Source: Pelobacter propionicus DSM 2379 (lineage in GTDB: Bacteria; Desulfobacterota; Desulfuromonadia; Geobacterales; Pseudopelobacteraceae). Taken from it: a DNA stretch of 64,000 bases. Below the pieces are notes generated by a model. It did not search any database, was not told the origin of the DNA, and saw only the letters and a program-made list of their open reading frames with translations. The translations under genes and the position numbers were made by a program. Position 1 is the stretch's first letter; every line of letters starts with the position of its first letter. The DNA lies in assembly GCF_000015045.1 (NCBI RefSeq), contig NC_008609.1, forward strand, positions 1,288,501-1,352,500, given 5' to 3'. Positions 54,502 through 64,000 of the stretch are shown in pieces.

Positions 54502-55448
54502 GCCCCGTTCATCATTCCGGCGATGGCCTGTTCGGCCGCGGAGTAGGGATCCATGGCGCGGCCGTCCATGGCATCCAGCAGGGAATTCAACAGATTGTCC
54601 TGACTCAGATATTCCGTGGCCCGGTGCTTTAGGGCGTGGCCGATGATATCCATTAGATAAGTCCGGTTGCGCTCCCTGGTGAACGAAGCGATGGCGTCGC
54701 TGTGCAGCAGCTGTTCCCGGTGGGCGGTTATTTCGTCGCACAACTCGTCCACGCCGCTCCCCCGGCTGGCCTCGGTCTTGAGCACGGCGGGGCGGCGTCC
54801 CTCACCTGTGGAGGGGGCGCGCAGGTCCAGCATCGTGTTCAGGTCGCGGGCAGCCTCATCCGCCCCCGGGCGATCGGCCTTGTTGACTACGAAGATGTCG
54901 GCGATCTCCAGGATGCCCGCCTTGATGGACTGGATGCCATCCCCCAGGCCGGGTACCGTGACCACGCAGGTGGTGTGGGCGATCCTGGCGATATCCACCT
55001 CGTCCTGTCCCACGCCCACGGTCTCGATGATGATCACATCCTTGCCCAGGGCATCCAGGACCATGACCACGTCGGCGGTGGAGCGGGAGACCCCCCCCAG
55101 TGCGCCGCGGGTGGCCAGGCTGCGGATGAAGACCCCCTCGTCGGTGAAGTGGTCGCGCATGCGCACCCGATCCCCCAGCACGGCGCCGCCGCTGAAGGGG
55201 CTGGTGGGATCAACGGCCACCACCCCCACCGTGCGGCCGCGGGAGCGGAAGGCGCCGATCAGGCGGTCGGTAAGGGTAGACTTGCCCGCGCCGGGTGGGC
55301 CGGTGATGCCGATGATATGGGCATTGCCCGTGGCGGGGAAGAGTTGCTTCAGCTCTTCCGTCACGCCGGGTCGGTTGTCGTCGATGTGGCGCATGATCCG
55401 CGCCGCGGCGCGGATGTCGCCGTTGAGAATTCTGCTGGCGAGGGACAT
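54495..55448 (-). CDS. meaB: MeaB/ArgK-type G3E GTPase (second copy)
   Basis: A 317-residue P-loop GTPase: Walker [21 protein letters not shown] near residue 45, the MeaB segment VAVDPTSPFSGGAVLGDRVR near 75, VGVGQDEVDIA near 142, and NKADRPGADEA near 190. MeaB-type chaperones gate adenosylcobalamin loading into methylmalonyl-CoA mutase and protect it. The start at 55448 has AAGGAG seven bases upstream. Another MeaB (56151-57296) belongs to the mut operon, so this one probably serves a related task with the redox genes downstream. Confidence 0.9.
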   Translation of the reverse strand: MSLASRILNGDIRAAARIMRHIDDNRPGVTEELKQLFPATGNAHIIGITGPPGAGKSTLTDRLIGAFRSRGRTVGVVAVDPTSPFSGGAVLGDRVRMRDHFTDEGVFIRSLATRGALGGVSRSTADVVMVLDALGKDVIIIETVGVGQDEVDIARIAHTTCVVTVPGLGDGIQSIKAGILEIADIFVVNKADRPGADEAARDLNTMLDLRAPSTGEGRRPAVLKTEASRGSGVDELCDEITAHREQLLHSDAIASFTRERNRTYLMDIIGHALKHRATEYLSQDNLLNSLLDAMDGRAMDPYSAAEQAIAGMMNGAC

Positions 55449-55576
55449 GGGGTGCTCCTTTGAAGCTGAAGAAAGGGCCACGGAGAAACGGCGGCGGCGT
55501 GGAAACGAGGTCCACATGAGTGCATGAGCATCAGTAACGATTTTTTCCGTATTCTCCGTGGCCAGCCGTTATACCG

Positions 55577-55689
55577 ATTCCAAATCAAAGATGATATCAA
55601 GGCGGCGAGGAAGAAGGCGACGGAGGCGTACAGATAGTACGTTGAGGAGCCTTCGACGAGCCAACGAAGAGAGCGCTTTGAGTTGGAAT
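55577..55689. repeat. MITE-like hairpin element, copy B
   Basis: Ends ATTCCAAATCAAAG and CTTTGAGTTGGAAT are near-perfect inverted repeats; the body is almost identical to copy A at 41866-41977 with its central palindrome GTACAGATAGTAC shortened by one base. It lies between the mce and meaB2 genes and probably divides the two operons. Confidence 0.8.
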
Positions 55690-55705
55690 TGGAATTAGAG
55701 CAGCC

Positions 55706-56110
55706 TCAGTGCCCGCGCTGGCAGAGCTCGGTCAGGATGCCGTTGCTGCTCTTGGGGTGGATGAAAGCGATCAGGGTGCCGTGGGCGCCGTTGCGCGGCT
55801 TCTCGTCGATCATCCGCGCGCCGCCGGCGATCATGGTGGCGATGGCGGCGGAGCAGTCGTCCACCTCGTAGGCCAGGTGATGGACGCCGCTGCCGTTCTT
55901 CTCCAGGAACTTGGCGATGGGGCTGTCGGGAGAGGTGGGCTCCAGCAGTTCGATCTTGGACTCGCCGATAGTGAACATGGCAACACGAACCTTCTGTTCC
56001 GCCACCTCCTCCTGGCCGGCCAAGGCCATGCCCAGCTGATCGCGGTAGAAGGGGATGTTGTCGTCAAGGGATGCCACGGCAATGCCGATGTGGTTGATTT
56101 TTTTGAGCAT
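55706..56110 (-). CDS. mce: Methylmalonyl-CoA epimerase
   Basis: A 134-residue vicinal-oxygen-chelate protein. Metal ligands expected for the family are visible: His in INHIGIAVAS (residue 7), the Glu in KIELLEP near 54, and VHHLAYEVDD near 76; LIAFIHPKSSNGILTEL is the typical C-terminal region. It interconverts the R and S forms of methylmalonyl-CoA for the mutase. It is last of the mutA-mutB-meaB-mce group, about 40 bases from meaB. Confidence 0.95.
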   Translation of the reverse strand: MLKKINHIGIAVASLDDNIPFYRDQLGMALAGQEEVAEQKVRVAMFTIGESKIELLEPTSPDSPIAKFLEKNGSGVHHLAYEVDDCSAAIATMIAGGARMIDEKPRNGAHGTLIAFIHPKSSNGILTELCQRGH

Positions 56111-56150
56111 GATGGTTTCCTTTCGAATGTGTCATCAATTTTCGCGATTA

Positions 56151-57296
56151 TTACTCTACGGAATAGCGTTTCAGGAGCTGCAGCGCCGCCATGGTCGGCG
56201 CGATGGTTCCCTCCATGACCCCCTTCTCCATGGCGGGGATCGCCGTCTTGACCGCGGGATGGCTGAAAAAATTCTTTTCCAACTGTTCCCGCACCAGGGT
56301 GTAGACCCATTCCAGGTTCTGTTTCTGGCGGCGCCGGGTGAAGACCCCCGACTCCCGGGTCACCCGCTTGAACTGCTCGACAACCTGCCAGAGTTCGTCG
56401 ATGCCGTTACCAGTGGTGGCCGAGCAGGTCCTGGCGCCGGTCAGCCATCCCTCGGTAGCCGGCTGGAGGTAGTGCAGCACCTGTTCGTAGTCGGCCCGGG
56501 TTGCGTTGGCGCGGATCAGGTTGGCGCCGTCGGCCTTGTTGACCACGATCAGGTCGGTCAGCTCCATGATCCCCTTCTTGATCCCCTGCAGGTCGTCGCC
56601 CGCTCCGGTGATGGTGACCAGCATGAAGAAATCCACCATGGAACGCACCGTTACCTCGCTCTGGCCGACCCCCACAGTCTCCACCAGGATGACATCAAAA
56701 CCGGCCGCCTCGCAGAGCAGCATGGTCTCCCGACTCTTGCGGGCCACCCCCCCCAGCACCCCTCCCGAGGGGGAGGGGCGGATGAAGGCGTTGCTGTGAC
56801 GGGAGAGGGACTCCATGCGGGTCTTGTCCCCCAGGATGCTCCCGCCGGTGACCCTGCTGCTGGGGTCGACGGCCAAGACCGCCACCCGGTGGCCCCGGTC
56901 GCAGAGCCTGGTTCCCAGGGCTTCGATCAGGGTGCTCTTGCCCGCTCCCGGGACGCCGGTCACGCCGATACGGATGGCGTCCCGGCAGCGGGGCAAGAGG
57001 CGCCGCAGCAGTTCCTGGGCCTTGTCCTGGTGGCGGAGCGCGTTGCTCTCCACCAGCGTGATGGCCTGGGCCAGCACCACGCGGTCGCCGGCAAGAACCC
57101 CCTCCTGGTATTCCTCGACGGAGAGTTCCCTGCGCTTGACCACCGCCCCCTGCCGGGGGGCGGCAGGGGGGCGTTTTGACATGCCGTCATGGAGGCTGTG
57201 GATCCCCTCCATGACGTGGGTGGTGAAGCCGTCGCCGGCGCCCGCCTGTTCCGGTACCCATTCGGGCCGGCTTTTGTCCGTGCCGTCCCGTTTCAT
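56151..57296 (-). CDS. meaB: MeaB/ArgK G3E GTPase, mutase-associated
   Basis: A 381-residue MeaB: Walker [19 protein letters not shown] near residue 110, [20 protein letters not shown] near 138, [15 protein letters not shown] near 207, and [12 protein letters not shown] near 257. It carries a longer N-terminal part (about 55 residues before the core) than the copy at 54495-55448. It overlaps mutB by ATGA. It gates cofactor delivery and rescue for methylmalonyl-CoA mutase. Confidence 0.94.
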   Translation of the reverse strand: MKRDGTDKSRPEWVPEQAGAGDGFTTHVMEGIHSLHDGMSKRPPAAPRQGAVVKRRELSVEEYQEGVLAGDRVVLAQAITLVESNALRHQDKAQELLRRLLPRCRDAIRIGVTGVPGAGKSTLIEALGTRLCDRGHRVAVLAVDPSSRVTGGSILGDKTRMESLSRHSNAFIRPSPSGGVLGGVARKSRETMLLCEAAGFDVILVETVGVGQSEVTVRSMVDFFMLVTITGAGDDLQGIKKGIMELTDLIVVNKADGANLIRANATRADYEQVLHYLQPATEGWLTGARTCSATTGNGIDELWQVVEQFKRVTRESGVFTRRRQKQNLEWVYTLVREQLEKNFFSHPAVKTAIPAMEKGVMEGTIAPTMAALQLLKRYSVE

Positions 57297-59464
57297 GCCA
57301 GTCGTTTCTTGAGCAGCTCCAGGGTCTTCCTGGCCGCGATGGGGATGACCGTGCCGGGTCCGAAGATCAGGTCGGCGCCGTGGTCGTACAGGTACTGGTA
57401 GTCCTGGGCCGGGATGACGCCGCCGATCTGCACCAGGATATCGCCCCGTCCCCGCTTCCTGAGCTCCTCCACCAGCTGGGGAAGCAGGGTCTTGTGCCCG
57501 GCTGCCAATGAGCTGAAGCCGACCACGTGCACGTCGTTCTCCACCGCCATGTCGGCCGTCTCTTCCGGAGTCTGGAACAGCGGACCCACATCCACATCAA
57601 ACCCCAGGTCGGAGAAGGCGGTGGCGATGACCTTGGCGCCCCGGTCGTGGCCGTCCTGTCCCATCTTGGCCACCAGGATGCGGGGCCGCCGCCCCTCCTG
57701 CTCCTCGAACTCGGCGCACATGCGCTGTACCTCCTGCACCTCTTCGTTTTCAGCGTACTCGGAGCTGTAGATTCCGGAGATGGAGCGGATGACCGCCTTG
57801 TGGCGGGGATAGACTTTCTCCATGGCGTCGGATATCTCGCCCAGGCTGGCCCGCGCCTTGGCAGCCTCCACCGCCAGCTCCAGCAGGTTGCCGTTCTCCC
57901 GGGATTCGGCCGCCCTGGTTATGGCCTCCAGGATTCCCTGGACCTTGGCGTTGTCCCGTTCGGCGCGCAGCTTCTTCAGTCGGGCGATCTGGGATTCGCG
58001 TACGGCAGTGTTGTCGATGGAGAGGATGTCGATGGGATCCTCCTGCTCCAGCCGGAACTTGTTGACGCCGATGATCGGCTCGGCCTTGGAGTCGATCCTG
58101 GCCTGTTTGCGGGCCGCCGCCTCTTCGATGCGCATCTTGGGCAGGCCAGTCTCAATGGCCTTGGCCATGCCTCCCAGGGACTCCACCTCCACGATGTGCG
58201 CCCAGGCCTTCTTGCGCAGCTGGTCGGTCAGCCATTCCACGTAGTAGGAGCCGCCCCAGGGGTCGATTGCCTTGCAGATGGAAGTTTCGCTCTGCAGGTA
58301 AATCTGGGTGTTGCGGGCGATGCGGGCCGAGAAGTCGGTGGGCAGGGCGATGGCCTCGTCCAGGGCGTTGGTGTGCAGCGACTGGGTGTGCCCCAGGGTG
58401 GCTGCCATTGCCTCCAGGCAGGTGCGGGTGACGTTGTTAAAGGGATCCTGTTCCGTGAGGCTCCACCCCGAGGTCTGAGAATGGGTGCGCAGGGCCAGGG
58501 ATTTTGGATTCTTCGGGTTGAATTGCTTGAGCAGTTTGGCCCACAAAAGTCGACCGGCACGCAGTTTGGAGACCTCCATGAAGTAGTTCATCCCCTCGGC
58601 CCAGAAGAAGGAGAGACGCGGCGCGAATTTGTCCACCTCCAGGCCGGCGGTGATGCCGGTGCGGATGTATTCCAGGCCGTCGGCGATGGTGTAGGCCAGC
58701 TCGATGTCGGCGGTGGCGCCGGCTTCCTGCATGTGATAGCCGGAGATGCTTATGCTGTTGAACTTGGGCATGTATTTGGATGTGTACTCAAAGATGTCGC
58801 CGATGATGCGCATGGAGCCTTCCGGCCCATAGATGTAGGTGTTGCGCACCATGAACTCCTTGAGGATGTCGTTCTGGATCGTGCCGGACAGCTCGTCCAG
58901 CTGCGCCCCCTGCTCCAGACCGGCCACGATGTAGAAGGCCAGAACCGGCAGGACCGCGCCGTTCATGGTCATGGAGACGGACATCTTGTTCAGCGGGATG
59001 CCGGAAAAGAGGATCTCGGCGTCCAGGATGGAGTCGACGGCAACCCCGGCCTTGCCCACATCTCCCACCACCCGGGGATGGTCCGAGTCATAGCCGCGGT
59101 GGGTGGCCAGGTCGAAGGCCACCGAGAGCCCTTTCTGCCCCATGGCCAGGTTGCGGCGGTAGAAGGCGTTGCTCTCCTCGGCGGTGGAGAAACCGGCGTA
59201 CTGGCGGATCGTCCAGGGGCGCTGCACGTACATGGTGGGGTAGGGGCCACGCAGGTTGGGGGCGATACCGGCGGTGGATCCGATGTGCTCGATGCCCTTG
59301 ATGTCCTCCTCGGTGTAGAGCGCCTTGACCGGGATCTGCTCGTTGGTCATCCAGATCGGCGGTTCTCCGACGGACTCTGTGAACTCCTTCTGCCAGGTCT
59401 GTGTGTCCACGACCTTCCTGTGCGGTTCGTAGGCAATATCCTTGAAATTCGGGAATGAACTCAT
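57293..59464 (-). CDS. mutB: Methylmalonyl-CoA mutase, large (catalytic) subunit
   Basis: A 723-residue subunit: TIM-barrel substrate domain ([20 protein letters not shown] near residue 82, then [19 protein letters not shown]) and a C-terminal B12 domain with DGHDRG near residue 600, the DxHxxG motif whose His binds cobalt, then the GGVIPAQDY segment. It interconverts succinyl-CoA and R-methylmalonyl-CoA with adenosylcobalamin. The start at 59464 overlaps mutA by ATGA; the frame is open further upstream but inside mutA. Confidence 0.97.
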   Translation of the reverse strand: MSSFPNFKDIAYEPHRKVVDTQTWQKEFTESVGEPPIWMTNEQIPVKALYTEEDIKGIEHIGSTAGIAPNLRGPYPTMYVQRPWTIRQYAGFSTAEESNAFYRRNLAMGQKGLSVAFDLATHRGYDSDHPRVVGDVGKAGVAVDSILDAEILFSGIPLNKMSVSMTMNGAVLPVLAFYIVAGLEQGAQLDELSGTIQNDILKEFMVRNTYIYGPEGSMRIIGDIFEYTSKYMPKFNSISISGYHMQEAGATADIELAYTIADGLEYIRTGITAGLEVDKFAPRLSFFWAEGMNYFMEVSKLRAGRLLWAKLLKQFNPKNPKSLALRTHSQTSGWSLTEQDPFNNVTRTCLEAMAATLGHTQSLHTNALDEAIALPTDFSARIARNTQIYLQSETSICKAIDPWGGSYYVEWLTDQLRKKAWAHIVEVESLGGMAKAIETGLPKMRIEEAAARKQARIDSKAEPIIGVNKFRLEQEDPIDILSIDNTAVRESQIARLKKLRAERDNAKVQGILEAITRAAESRENGNLLELAVEAAKARASLGEISDAMEKVYPRHKAVIRSISGIYSSEYAENEEVQEVQRMCAEFEEQEGRRPRILVAKMGQDGHDRGAKVIATAFSDLGFDVDVGPLFQTPEETADMAVENDVHVVGFSSLAAGHKTLLPQLVEELRKRGRGDILVQIGGVIPAQDYQYLYDHGADLIFGPGTVIPIAARKTLELLKKRLA

Positions 59465-61644
59465 GCTTGTGTAACCTCCCTGTAGCGGCACTGCAGATTG
59501 CTGTTCATCTCGTAACAGTTGGTCCGCACATGGATGAAGTCATCCACGCCGGCGGCCCGGAACTCCTGCTCCAAGTCCGGCGGCTGCTTGCCCGCAACGA
59601 TTATTGTCATCTCCGGTTTTGCAGCCTTTATGATTGTGGCAAGGGTCGGCACGTATTCCGGATAGGTGGCGTCCGTGGAGCAGATCACCGTGACGGCCGT
59701 GCCCGATGCCAGGGCCGCCTCGGCAGCTTCCTGGGATGTGGCGAACCCCTCGTTGTTCAGCATCTCGAAACCGGCCACCTCGAAGAAGCCGCAGGAAAAA
59801 TCGGCCCGCGGCTTGTGCTGCGGGATGGGACCCATGTTGGCCAGAAAGATGGACATGCGTTTTCCCGTTTTTACCAGGTGCTCGTCGGAGAAACGGCGCA
59901 ACTCCTCGAACGGCTCGGATGCGCGGTGGATGTGAAGCGGTCGGGCTGTTTCAGGCTGCCCGCCCATCTGGACCAAAAGCGATGTAATGTCGCCCAGGGT
60001 CGCTCCGTTCTTGGCTGCCTCCATGGCCGTAGCCATGGTCTGGTCCGCGTTGTCCCTGATGGAATTGGATAGGGCGGTCAACTGCTCGGCAAGCGAGGTG
60101 CTGGCGTGTTTCATGCGGTAATCGGCAACGGCGTCCATGCGCTGCTGCCTGATACCTGCCAAGTCAATCTCGGGAATCTCCAGCTTCTTCTCCGTAATGT
60201 TGGCGTACATGTTCGTTCCCAGGATGACGTCCTGGCGGGTGGCGATGCGTTTGGCGCGGCTGGCTGCCGTGGCGGCGGCTCTTTTCTGGGGATGGCTGTT
60301 GGCTATGGCGGCAGTCATCCCCCCCATGCCCTCGATCTCCTGGAAGAGCGCCCATGTTGCGCGGGCAAACTCGTCGGTCATCTTCTCGATGAAGTATGAG
60401 CCGCCCCCCATGTCGATCGGTATGGTGAAGCGTGCCTCTTCCTGAAGGATGATCTGGGCGTTGCGGGCGATGCGCCGCGAGAAGCGGTCCGGAACCCGCA
60501 CCGGTTCGTCGAAGGGGGCCAGGTGCATGCTGTCCACGCCCCCCACCGCGCCGGAAAAACCTTCGCTGGTGATGCGCAGCATGTTGACATGGGGATCGCA
60601 GACGGTCTTGTTGTAGGCCGAGGTGCGGCCGTGGATACGCATCTTCCGGGCCTGCTCGCTCCCTCCGAAGGCAGCCACGACCTGGTTCCAGAGGATGCGC
60701 GCCGCGCGCAGTTTGGCGATTTCGACGAAGAAGTTGGAGCCGAGGGAAAAGCCGAAGCGCATGCGGGGGGTGATGTCGTTGACGGCCAGGCCGCGGGTCA
60801 GCATTTCGCGGAGATATTCGGCAGCCGTGGCGAGGGCAAAGGCCACTTCTTCCGTGGAGCTTGCCCCGGCGTCGTGGTAGGGATGACCCTGGATGAATAT
60901 GGTCTCGAGCCCCGGCATGTTCTGTATGGCCCAGGATGTAACCTGGCACATGGCATCATAGGCCACGGGGAGAGCAATTCGTAAGGCTCCCTCGTTGACC
61001 AGTTCGGCAAGGGGGTCGCAGCCGACGCACCCCTTGAATCGCTTCAGGGGAACTCCGTCGCTCTCCAGGGCGGCGGCAAGAAGGGCTGTCAGGGGGAGGG
61101 CTGTGGCTCCGGTGTTGCAGAGCAGGGGAAGGCTTGCCAGGTCGAGCCCCTTGAACGCCCGCTTCAGGTCACTGACCGATGCAAGGGATAGGCCCCGCTT
61201 GCCCACCTCACCGGTCTCGGCCTCCGCGGGATCAAGCCCCTTTTTTGTCGGCCGGTCCAGTACCAGATTCAACATGGTCTGGCCGCGGCTCGTGTCAAAA
61301 AGCGCCTCGCTGTTGAACTCCTCGGGCAGGGACACGAGCAGCTCCTGGCAGATGAACCACGGTTTTTCAAGATAACCGCCCACGTGCGTACTCCGCACAT
61401 AGGGAACATACCCCGGGCGCGATTCCAGATGGGGCAGTCCCTTGATATCGTCGGCAGAGTAGATCGGGTTGATGGTCAGCCCCTCATAGGTCGAGGTGAA
61501 CATGACCTTATCAAAGGGAGCGCCCTTCAATGCCTTGATCACCTCTTCCTTCCATGTTTCGTAGTCCGGGAACGTGAATTCGTCGAAGAATCCCCTGTCC
61601 GTGTCGATCTTGGTTATATCGACCGTTACGTCAGCTTCCGCCAT
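59461..61644 (-). CDS. mutA: Methylmalonyl-CoA mutase, small (non-catalytic) subunit
   Basis: A 727-residue MutA starting [20 protein letters not shown], preceded by AGGAGGAAGAG. It has the same two-domain layout as MutB, but in the B12-like domain the DxHxxG position reads [12 protein letters not shown], so the cobalt-binding motif is lost, as expected for the structural subunit. It is first in the mut operon; the long leader to its right carries strong hairpins and, further on, a cobalamin riboswitch. Confidence 0.95.
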   Translation of the reverse strand: MAEADVTVDITKIDTDRGFFDEFTFPDYETWKEEVIKALKGAPFDKVMFTSTYEGLTINPIYSADDIKGLPHLESRPGYVPYVRSTHVGGYLEKPWFICQELLVSLPEEFNSEALFDTSRGQTMLNLVLDRPTKKGLDPAEAETGEVGKRGLSLASVSDLKRAFKGLDLASLPLLCNTGATALPLTALLAAALESDGVPLKRFKGCVGCDPLAELVNEGALRIALPVAYDAMCQVTSWAIQNMPGLETIFIQGHPYHDAGASSTEEVAFALATAAEYLREMLTRGLAVNDITPRMRFGFSLGSNFFVEIAKLRAARILWNQVVAAFGGSEQARKMRIHGRTSAYNKTVCDPHVNMLRITSEGFSGAVGGVDSMHLAPFDEPVRVPDRFSRRIARNAQIILQEEARFTIPIDMGGGSYFIEKMTDEFARATWALFQEIEGMGGMTAAIANSHPQKRAAATAASRAKRIATRQDVILGTNMYANITEKKLEIPEIDLAGIRQQRMDAVADYRMKHASTSLAEQLTALSNSIRDNADQTMATAMEAAKNGATLGDITSLLVQMGGQPETARPLHIHRASEPFEELRRFSDEHLVKTGKRMSIFLANMGPIPQHKPRADFSCGFFEVAGFEMLNNEGFATSQEAAEAALASGTAVTVICSTDATYPEYVPTLATIIKAAKPEMTIIVAGKQPPDLEQEFRAAGVDDFIHVRTNCYEMNSNLQCRYREVTQA

Positions 61645-62496
61645 GTGATCTCTTCCTCCTTGTTTTCGCGTTTTCGTACACGCGCATGTCATCTGCTCAT
61701 ATCATGGGGGCGAGTCCGGCCGCAGCCTTGCACCGAGCCGGCGCACGGATCGCCGCAACTTGAAAATGATTATTCCCCTCCCGCCCCGTCTCGTATGCTC
61801 TTCCACGGGAGAGAGTGCATGCGGGCTCTCCCCCTGTGCGAAACAAGAGATGCGGGACGGGAGGGGAAAGGAGAGTGCATGCGACACTGGCAGATGTGGC
61901 GCATGCACTCCCCGTCCCCGGTACTCCTTCCTGTGCCGTGAGAAAGGAGTACCGGACGCTATGTGTATGTTGTGCCCGTTTGTGTGTGTGAAGGTGCCGG
62001 GCGGCCTGGGCCGCCCGGCACACTGCCGCAAACTGATATTCTCCCCCCAAGGAGCGCGACCAGTTTGCGGCAAGCCATTGTCCTGTCGATGATGGCTGTT
62101 TGGTTTGAGCGATCATTTCGCCAAACCGCAGCATTTGACCGGATAAAGAGACTTGCCGTGGTGATTATGGACAGTGGTATAAGGTCAGGATGCGCGTGAT
62201 CGTCATCCTGAATGGGACGTGCTTGGTGATTGAAGAAGATGCCCGTCGGCGACAGCGGGGTGCTGTTCGCGTTTGGCCTGAACCGCTGGTGGCGGTGGTT
62301 GGGGTTGATTGTCAGTGGTGAATGTGTCGGGGTAAGAATCTCGCAGAGCGGGGCGTTTCTTTCCGTTTGCCGCGTGATGGCAACCAAGATAAAGGGTGAG
62401 GCGAAGGACACGGGTTTGGACATGACGACTCCCATCATCGAGGAATACAACCGGGGGTGAAGGGAGTTAGGGCGCTGTAGGCAGGGAAGCGGTCAT
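61645..62496 (-). other. Long gene-poor leader between riboswitch terminator and mutA
   Basis: About 850 bases with no convincing gene; open frames on both strands lack domains, ribosome sites and normal composition. It contains the hairpin array at 61807-62072. The remainder (62073-62496) shows nothing I can name. Confidence 0.5.
61807..62072. other. Array of five consecutive strong hairpins upstream of mutA
   Basis: Stems: GGGAGAG/CTCTCCC (61807-61832); GGGACGGG/CCCGTCCC enclosing GTGCATGCG/CGCATGCAC (61854-61918); CCGGTACTCCTT/AAGGAGTACCGG (61918-61955); GTGCCGGGCGGC/GCCGCCCGGCAC with a four-base loop (61994-62021); TGCCGCAAACTG/CAGTTTGCGGCA (62024-62072). Three have perfect 12-bp stems. 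It could be a structured leader RNA of mutA, a small RNA, or a repeat cluster. Confidence 0.7.
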
Positions 62497-62531
62497 AAAA
62501 AAAGTCCGCATACCGTCGGTATGCGGACTTT
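62497..62531 (-). terminator. Intrinsic terminator of the fifth cobalamin riboswitch
   Basis: On the minus strand AAAGTCCGCATACC pairs with GGTATGCGGACTTT around a three-base loop, followed by seven T. It is the same stem family as at 9440-9474 and 11713-11752. Confidence 0.9.
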
Positions 62532-62600
62532 CCGTATTCAAGAGTCCTGTAAATGGGCGTTCCACTCTCCCAGTCCCCCGGGAAGTTAGTCAGTGGTAAA

Positions 62601-62769
62601 GATCAGGCAGGTCTTCTGGCTTGCGAGTCATCCTCCGGGCGCCTTCCCGGTTGTTCACCAGTGGCATACTGCCCTTCGTCATCGCTTACAGCGGCGGGTC
62701 CGCGGGGGAATGGCTCGTATAAGAGTTGCACCCCTCTTCCCTATCAAGCCCTTGCGGGCACCGTGATCC
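62601..62769 (-). promoter_or_regulatory. Cobalamin riboswitch aptamer upstream of mut operon
   Basis: On the minus strand: GGTGCCCGCAAGGGCTTG, GATAGGGAAGAGGGGTGC, CCGCTGTAAGCGATGACG, GCCACTGGTG, GGGAAGGCGCCCGGAGGATG, GCAAGCCAGAAGACCTGCC. The nearest downstream gene in the same direction is mutA, about 850 bases past the terminator. Confidence 0.94.
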
Positions 62770-62805
62770 GATATGATGCTCCGTTGTTACGGATATGATG
62801 GAGGG

Positions 62806-62834
62806 ACGATAAAACAGGGATAAGGATATGTCAA
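62806..62834 (-). promoter_or_regulatory. Candidate sigma-70 promoter for the fifth riboswitch
   Basis: On the minus strand TTGACA (62829-62834), 17-base spacer, TATCGT (62806-62811), about 35 bases before the aptamer. Spacing is ideal and the -35 is perfect. Confidence 0.6.
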
Positions 62835-62905
62835 TGATTTTTTACTGGATTTTTGTGTGCTGTCCTCGGCCTCGCTGGCGGACACTTGATTGCCGTATTC
62901 CTGGT

Positions 62906-63073
62906 TTACGTGGCCGTTTTCATCGTCGAACAGCCCTGTCTAGTGTAGTTACCAGCCTGTTGCTGATCAACAACCCAGTACAGGTTGTCGCGTCCGAGCA
63001 GAATTGAAACCGGTACATTCAGGCCTATTGCATAGATCTGGGCTATTGAGTAAAAAGGGAATTTGGCGTACAT
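62906..63073 (-). CDS. Small hypothetical protein (55 residues)
   Basis: Starts MYAKFPFYSIAQIYAIGLNV and includes SILLGRDNLYWVVD, a protein-like composition. The ATG at 63073 has CCGGAG eight bases upstream; the frame can extend to an ATG at 63121 without ribosome-site support. No known family. It lies between the HD gene and the riboswitch promoter. Confidence 0.4.
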   Translation of the reverse strand: MYAKFPFYSIAQIYAIGLNVPVSILLGRDNLYWVVDQQQAGNYTRQGCSTMKTAT

Positions 63074-63236
63074 GGTTAAAGCTCCGGTTAAGGAATAATA
63101 GCTATTGTCTGTTTTTGTCATAATCGGTTAGCACGAGTCATGCCAATCTTGTTTGCGGTTGAGTGCACTGGAATACTGGTTAATAAAATGTGTGGTTTGA
63201 CAAAAGTTTGACACAAAGAATGGGGTGGGGGTTGCT

Positions 63237-63824
63237 GTGGGTGACGATATTTTGACTTGTGTGCAGGGGGTGGGGGTGGATAGCCACGCTATCCTGGGGC
63301 GTTATTTCCGGGGACCTGCTCTTGATATGGTTATTACCCATGGTTCGATGGTATCGCACCTGGCGCAGAAGATAGGGCGTGTCCTCGGGGTGTCCGCTGG
63401 AGAACTGACGTTTCTGGGGCAGGCCGCTCAGTTGCATGACATCGGTATCTGCCGTGTGCGTGCGCCAGAGATCGGTCTTTTGGGTTCATACCCTTATATT
63501 ATGCACGGCATTCTGGGGCGAGAAATTCTCGAGGCCGAGGGGTTGCCGCGTCACGCCCTGGTCTGTGAACGTCATATCGGTGTGGGGTTGACCGAAGATG
63601 ATATCACTGTCCAGGAGTTGTCATTGCCGTTGCGGGATATGGCTCCCCGTAATCTCACTGAAGAGATCGTCTGCTTCGCGGACCTGTTTTTTTCAAAATA
63701 CCCTGGTGGGCTTGAGAAGATGAAGACGCCAGCCAGGGTGCGCGAAAAGCTTAGCCAGTTTGGTGAGGCTAAGCTTCAAATCTTTGACCGCTGGCTGGCA
63801 CGTTTTGGTGGCGCCTTTGATTAA
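63237..63824 (+). CDS. HD-domain (HD-GYP-like) phosphohydrolase-type protein
   Basis: About 195 residues. THGSMVSHLAQKIGRVL near residue 35 and AAQLHDIGICRV near 63 form the HD metal site, and LVCERHIGVGLTEDDITVQE near 105 gives the later His. It looks like a single-domain HD hydrolase acting on a nucleotide or phosphate ester, similar to those annotated near riboswitches and tRNA genes, with no clear substrate. GTG at 63237 is preceded by GGGGG; GTG at 63225 is an alternative. The gene stands alone here. Confidence 0.75.
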   Translation: MGDDILTCVQGVGVDSHAILGRYFRGPALDMVITHGSMVSHLAQKIGRVLGVSAGELTFLGQAAQLHDIGICRVRAPEIGLLGSYPYIMHGILGREILEAEGLPRHALVCERHIGVGLTEDDITVQELSLPLRDMAPRNLTEEIVCFADLFFSKYPGGLEKMKTPARVREKLSQFGEAKLQIFDRWLARFGGAFD

Positions 63825-64000
63825 ATGGGCCTGCTGTGGTCCTCAATGAGGTTTTTGACTTGTCCGGGGATGTGTCGATCCTTTGTTTCTGTGTGGTTGA
63901 GTGGTGGGCAAGCTGTAAAAGCTGTCCTCTTGTTTTTCTTGTTGACAGTATTGAATTGGTTGTGTTAGAAACTGAGTCCCTTTTGAGGAACCGGTTTTTT
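63825..64000. other. Right end of window, no gene seen
   Basis: 176 AT-richer bases with T-runs; nothing identifiable. Confidence 0.4.

Noticed and set aside
57527..59458. Plus-strand open frame of about 640 codons
   Set aside because: Antisense to mutB, which has all family motifs.
61959..62460. Overlapping open frames on both strands in the mutA leader
   Set aside because: No ribosome site, no domain, skewed composition, and overlap with the hairpin array; treated as non-coding.

Overview
The window reads as high-GC Desulfuromonadales/Geobacterales DNA, most like a propionate-metabolising Pelobacter or Geobacter relative. This is inferred from the gene mix (methylmalonyl-CoA mutase, anaerobic cobalamin enzymes, polyferredoxin and activase genes, many Ton systems); no marker gene is present to prove it. 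Almost the whole window concerns making, importing, salvaging and using cobalamin and its metal.

Region 1 (1-12832, minus strand) holds two units, each behind a cobalamin riboswitch with its own terminator. The first is exbB-exbD-TonB receptor-tonB-DUF2162-(repeat)-TolQ/ExbB-like-DUF2149-cobN-like. This CobN has an N-terminal signal or anchor, so a chelatase-fold protein appears to sit outside the cytoplasm beside a Ton system. The second unit is a beta-barrel protein plus cbiM-cbiN. Another CbiM-type gene lies to its right, divergent from region 2.

Region 2 (13020-24176, plus strand) is a second Ton-type metal cluster: tonB, receptor, DUF4198/NikK-like, NikL-like, exbB, exbD, a tetrapyrrole methylase with a signal peptide, a second DUF4198 protein, an APC permease and another receptor. 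A perfect 12-bp inverted repeat sits in the divergent promoter region.

Region 3 (24316-46542, plus strand) begins with a promoter, cobalamin riboswitch and terminator. It then carries a CcsA/ResB-like pair, btuF-btuC-btuD, cytoplasmic cobN, a receptor, a ChlI/ChlD fusion, ChlI, an ABC-2 transporter and cbiZ. A further cobalamin riboswitch follows, with a 112-bp hairpin element embedded in its aptamer, then another receptor, a CobN-tail-like fragment, cbiX, cbiC and a radical SAM/SPASM gene. Import, cobinamide salvage and parts of de novo corrin synthesis are thus side by side.

Region 4 (46767-49494) is a decayed defence island: remnants of hsdS, hsdR, rhuM and an AlbA_2-type gene, an unrecognised protein, and a REP-associated transposase containing REP-like palindromes.

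Region 5 (49732-61644) has an EFR1-type ferredoxin on the plus strand. On the minus strand, mutA-mutB-meaB-mce is followed, after a second copy of the hairpin element, by meaB2-unknown-polyferredoxin-HgdB-like-activase. Upstream of mutA are a series of strong hairpins and a fifth cobalamin riboswitch with promoter and terminator.

The right end carries a small minus-strand ORF and an HD-domain gene. No tRNA, rRNA or CRISPR array was seen.
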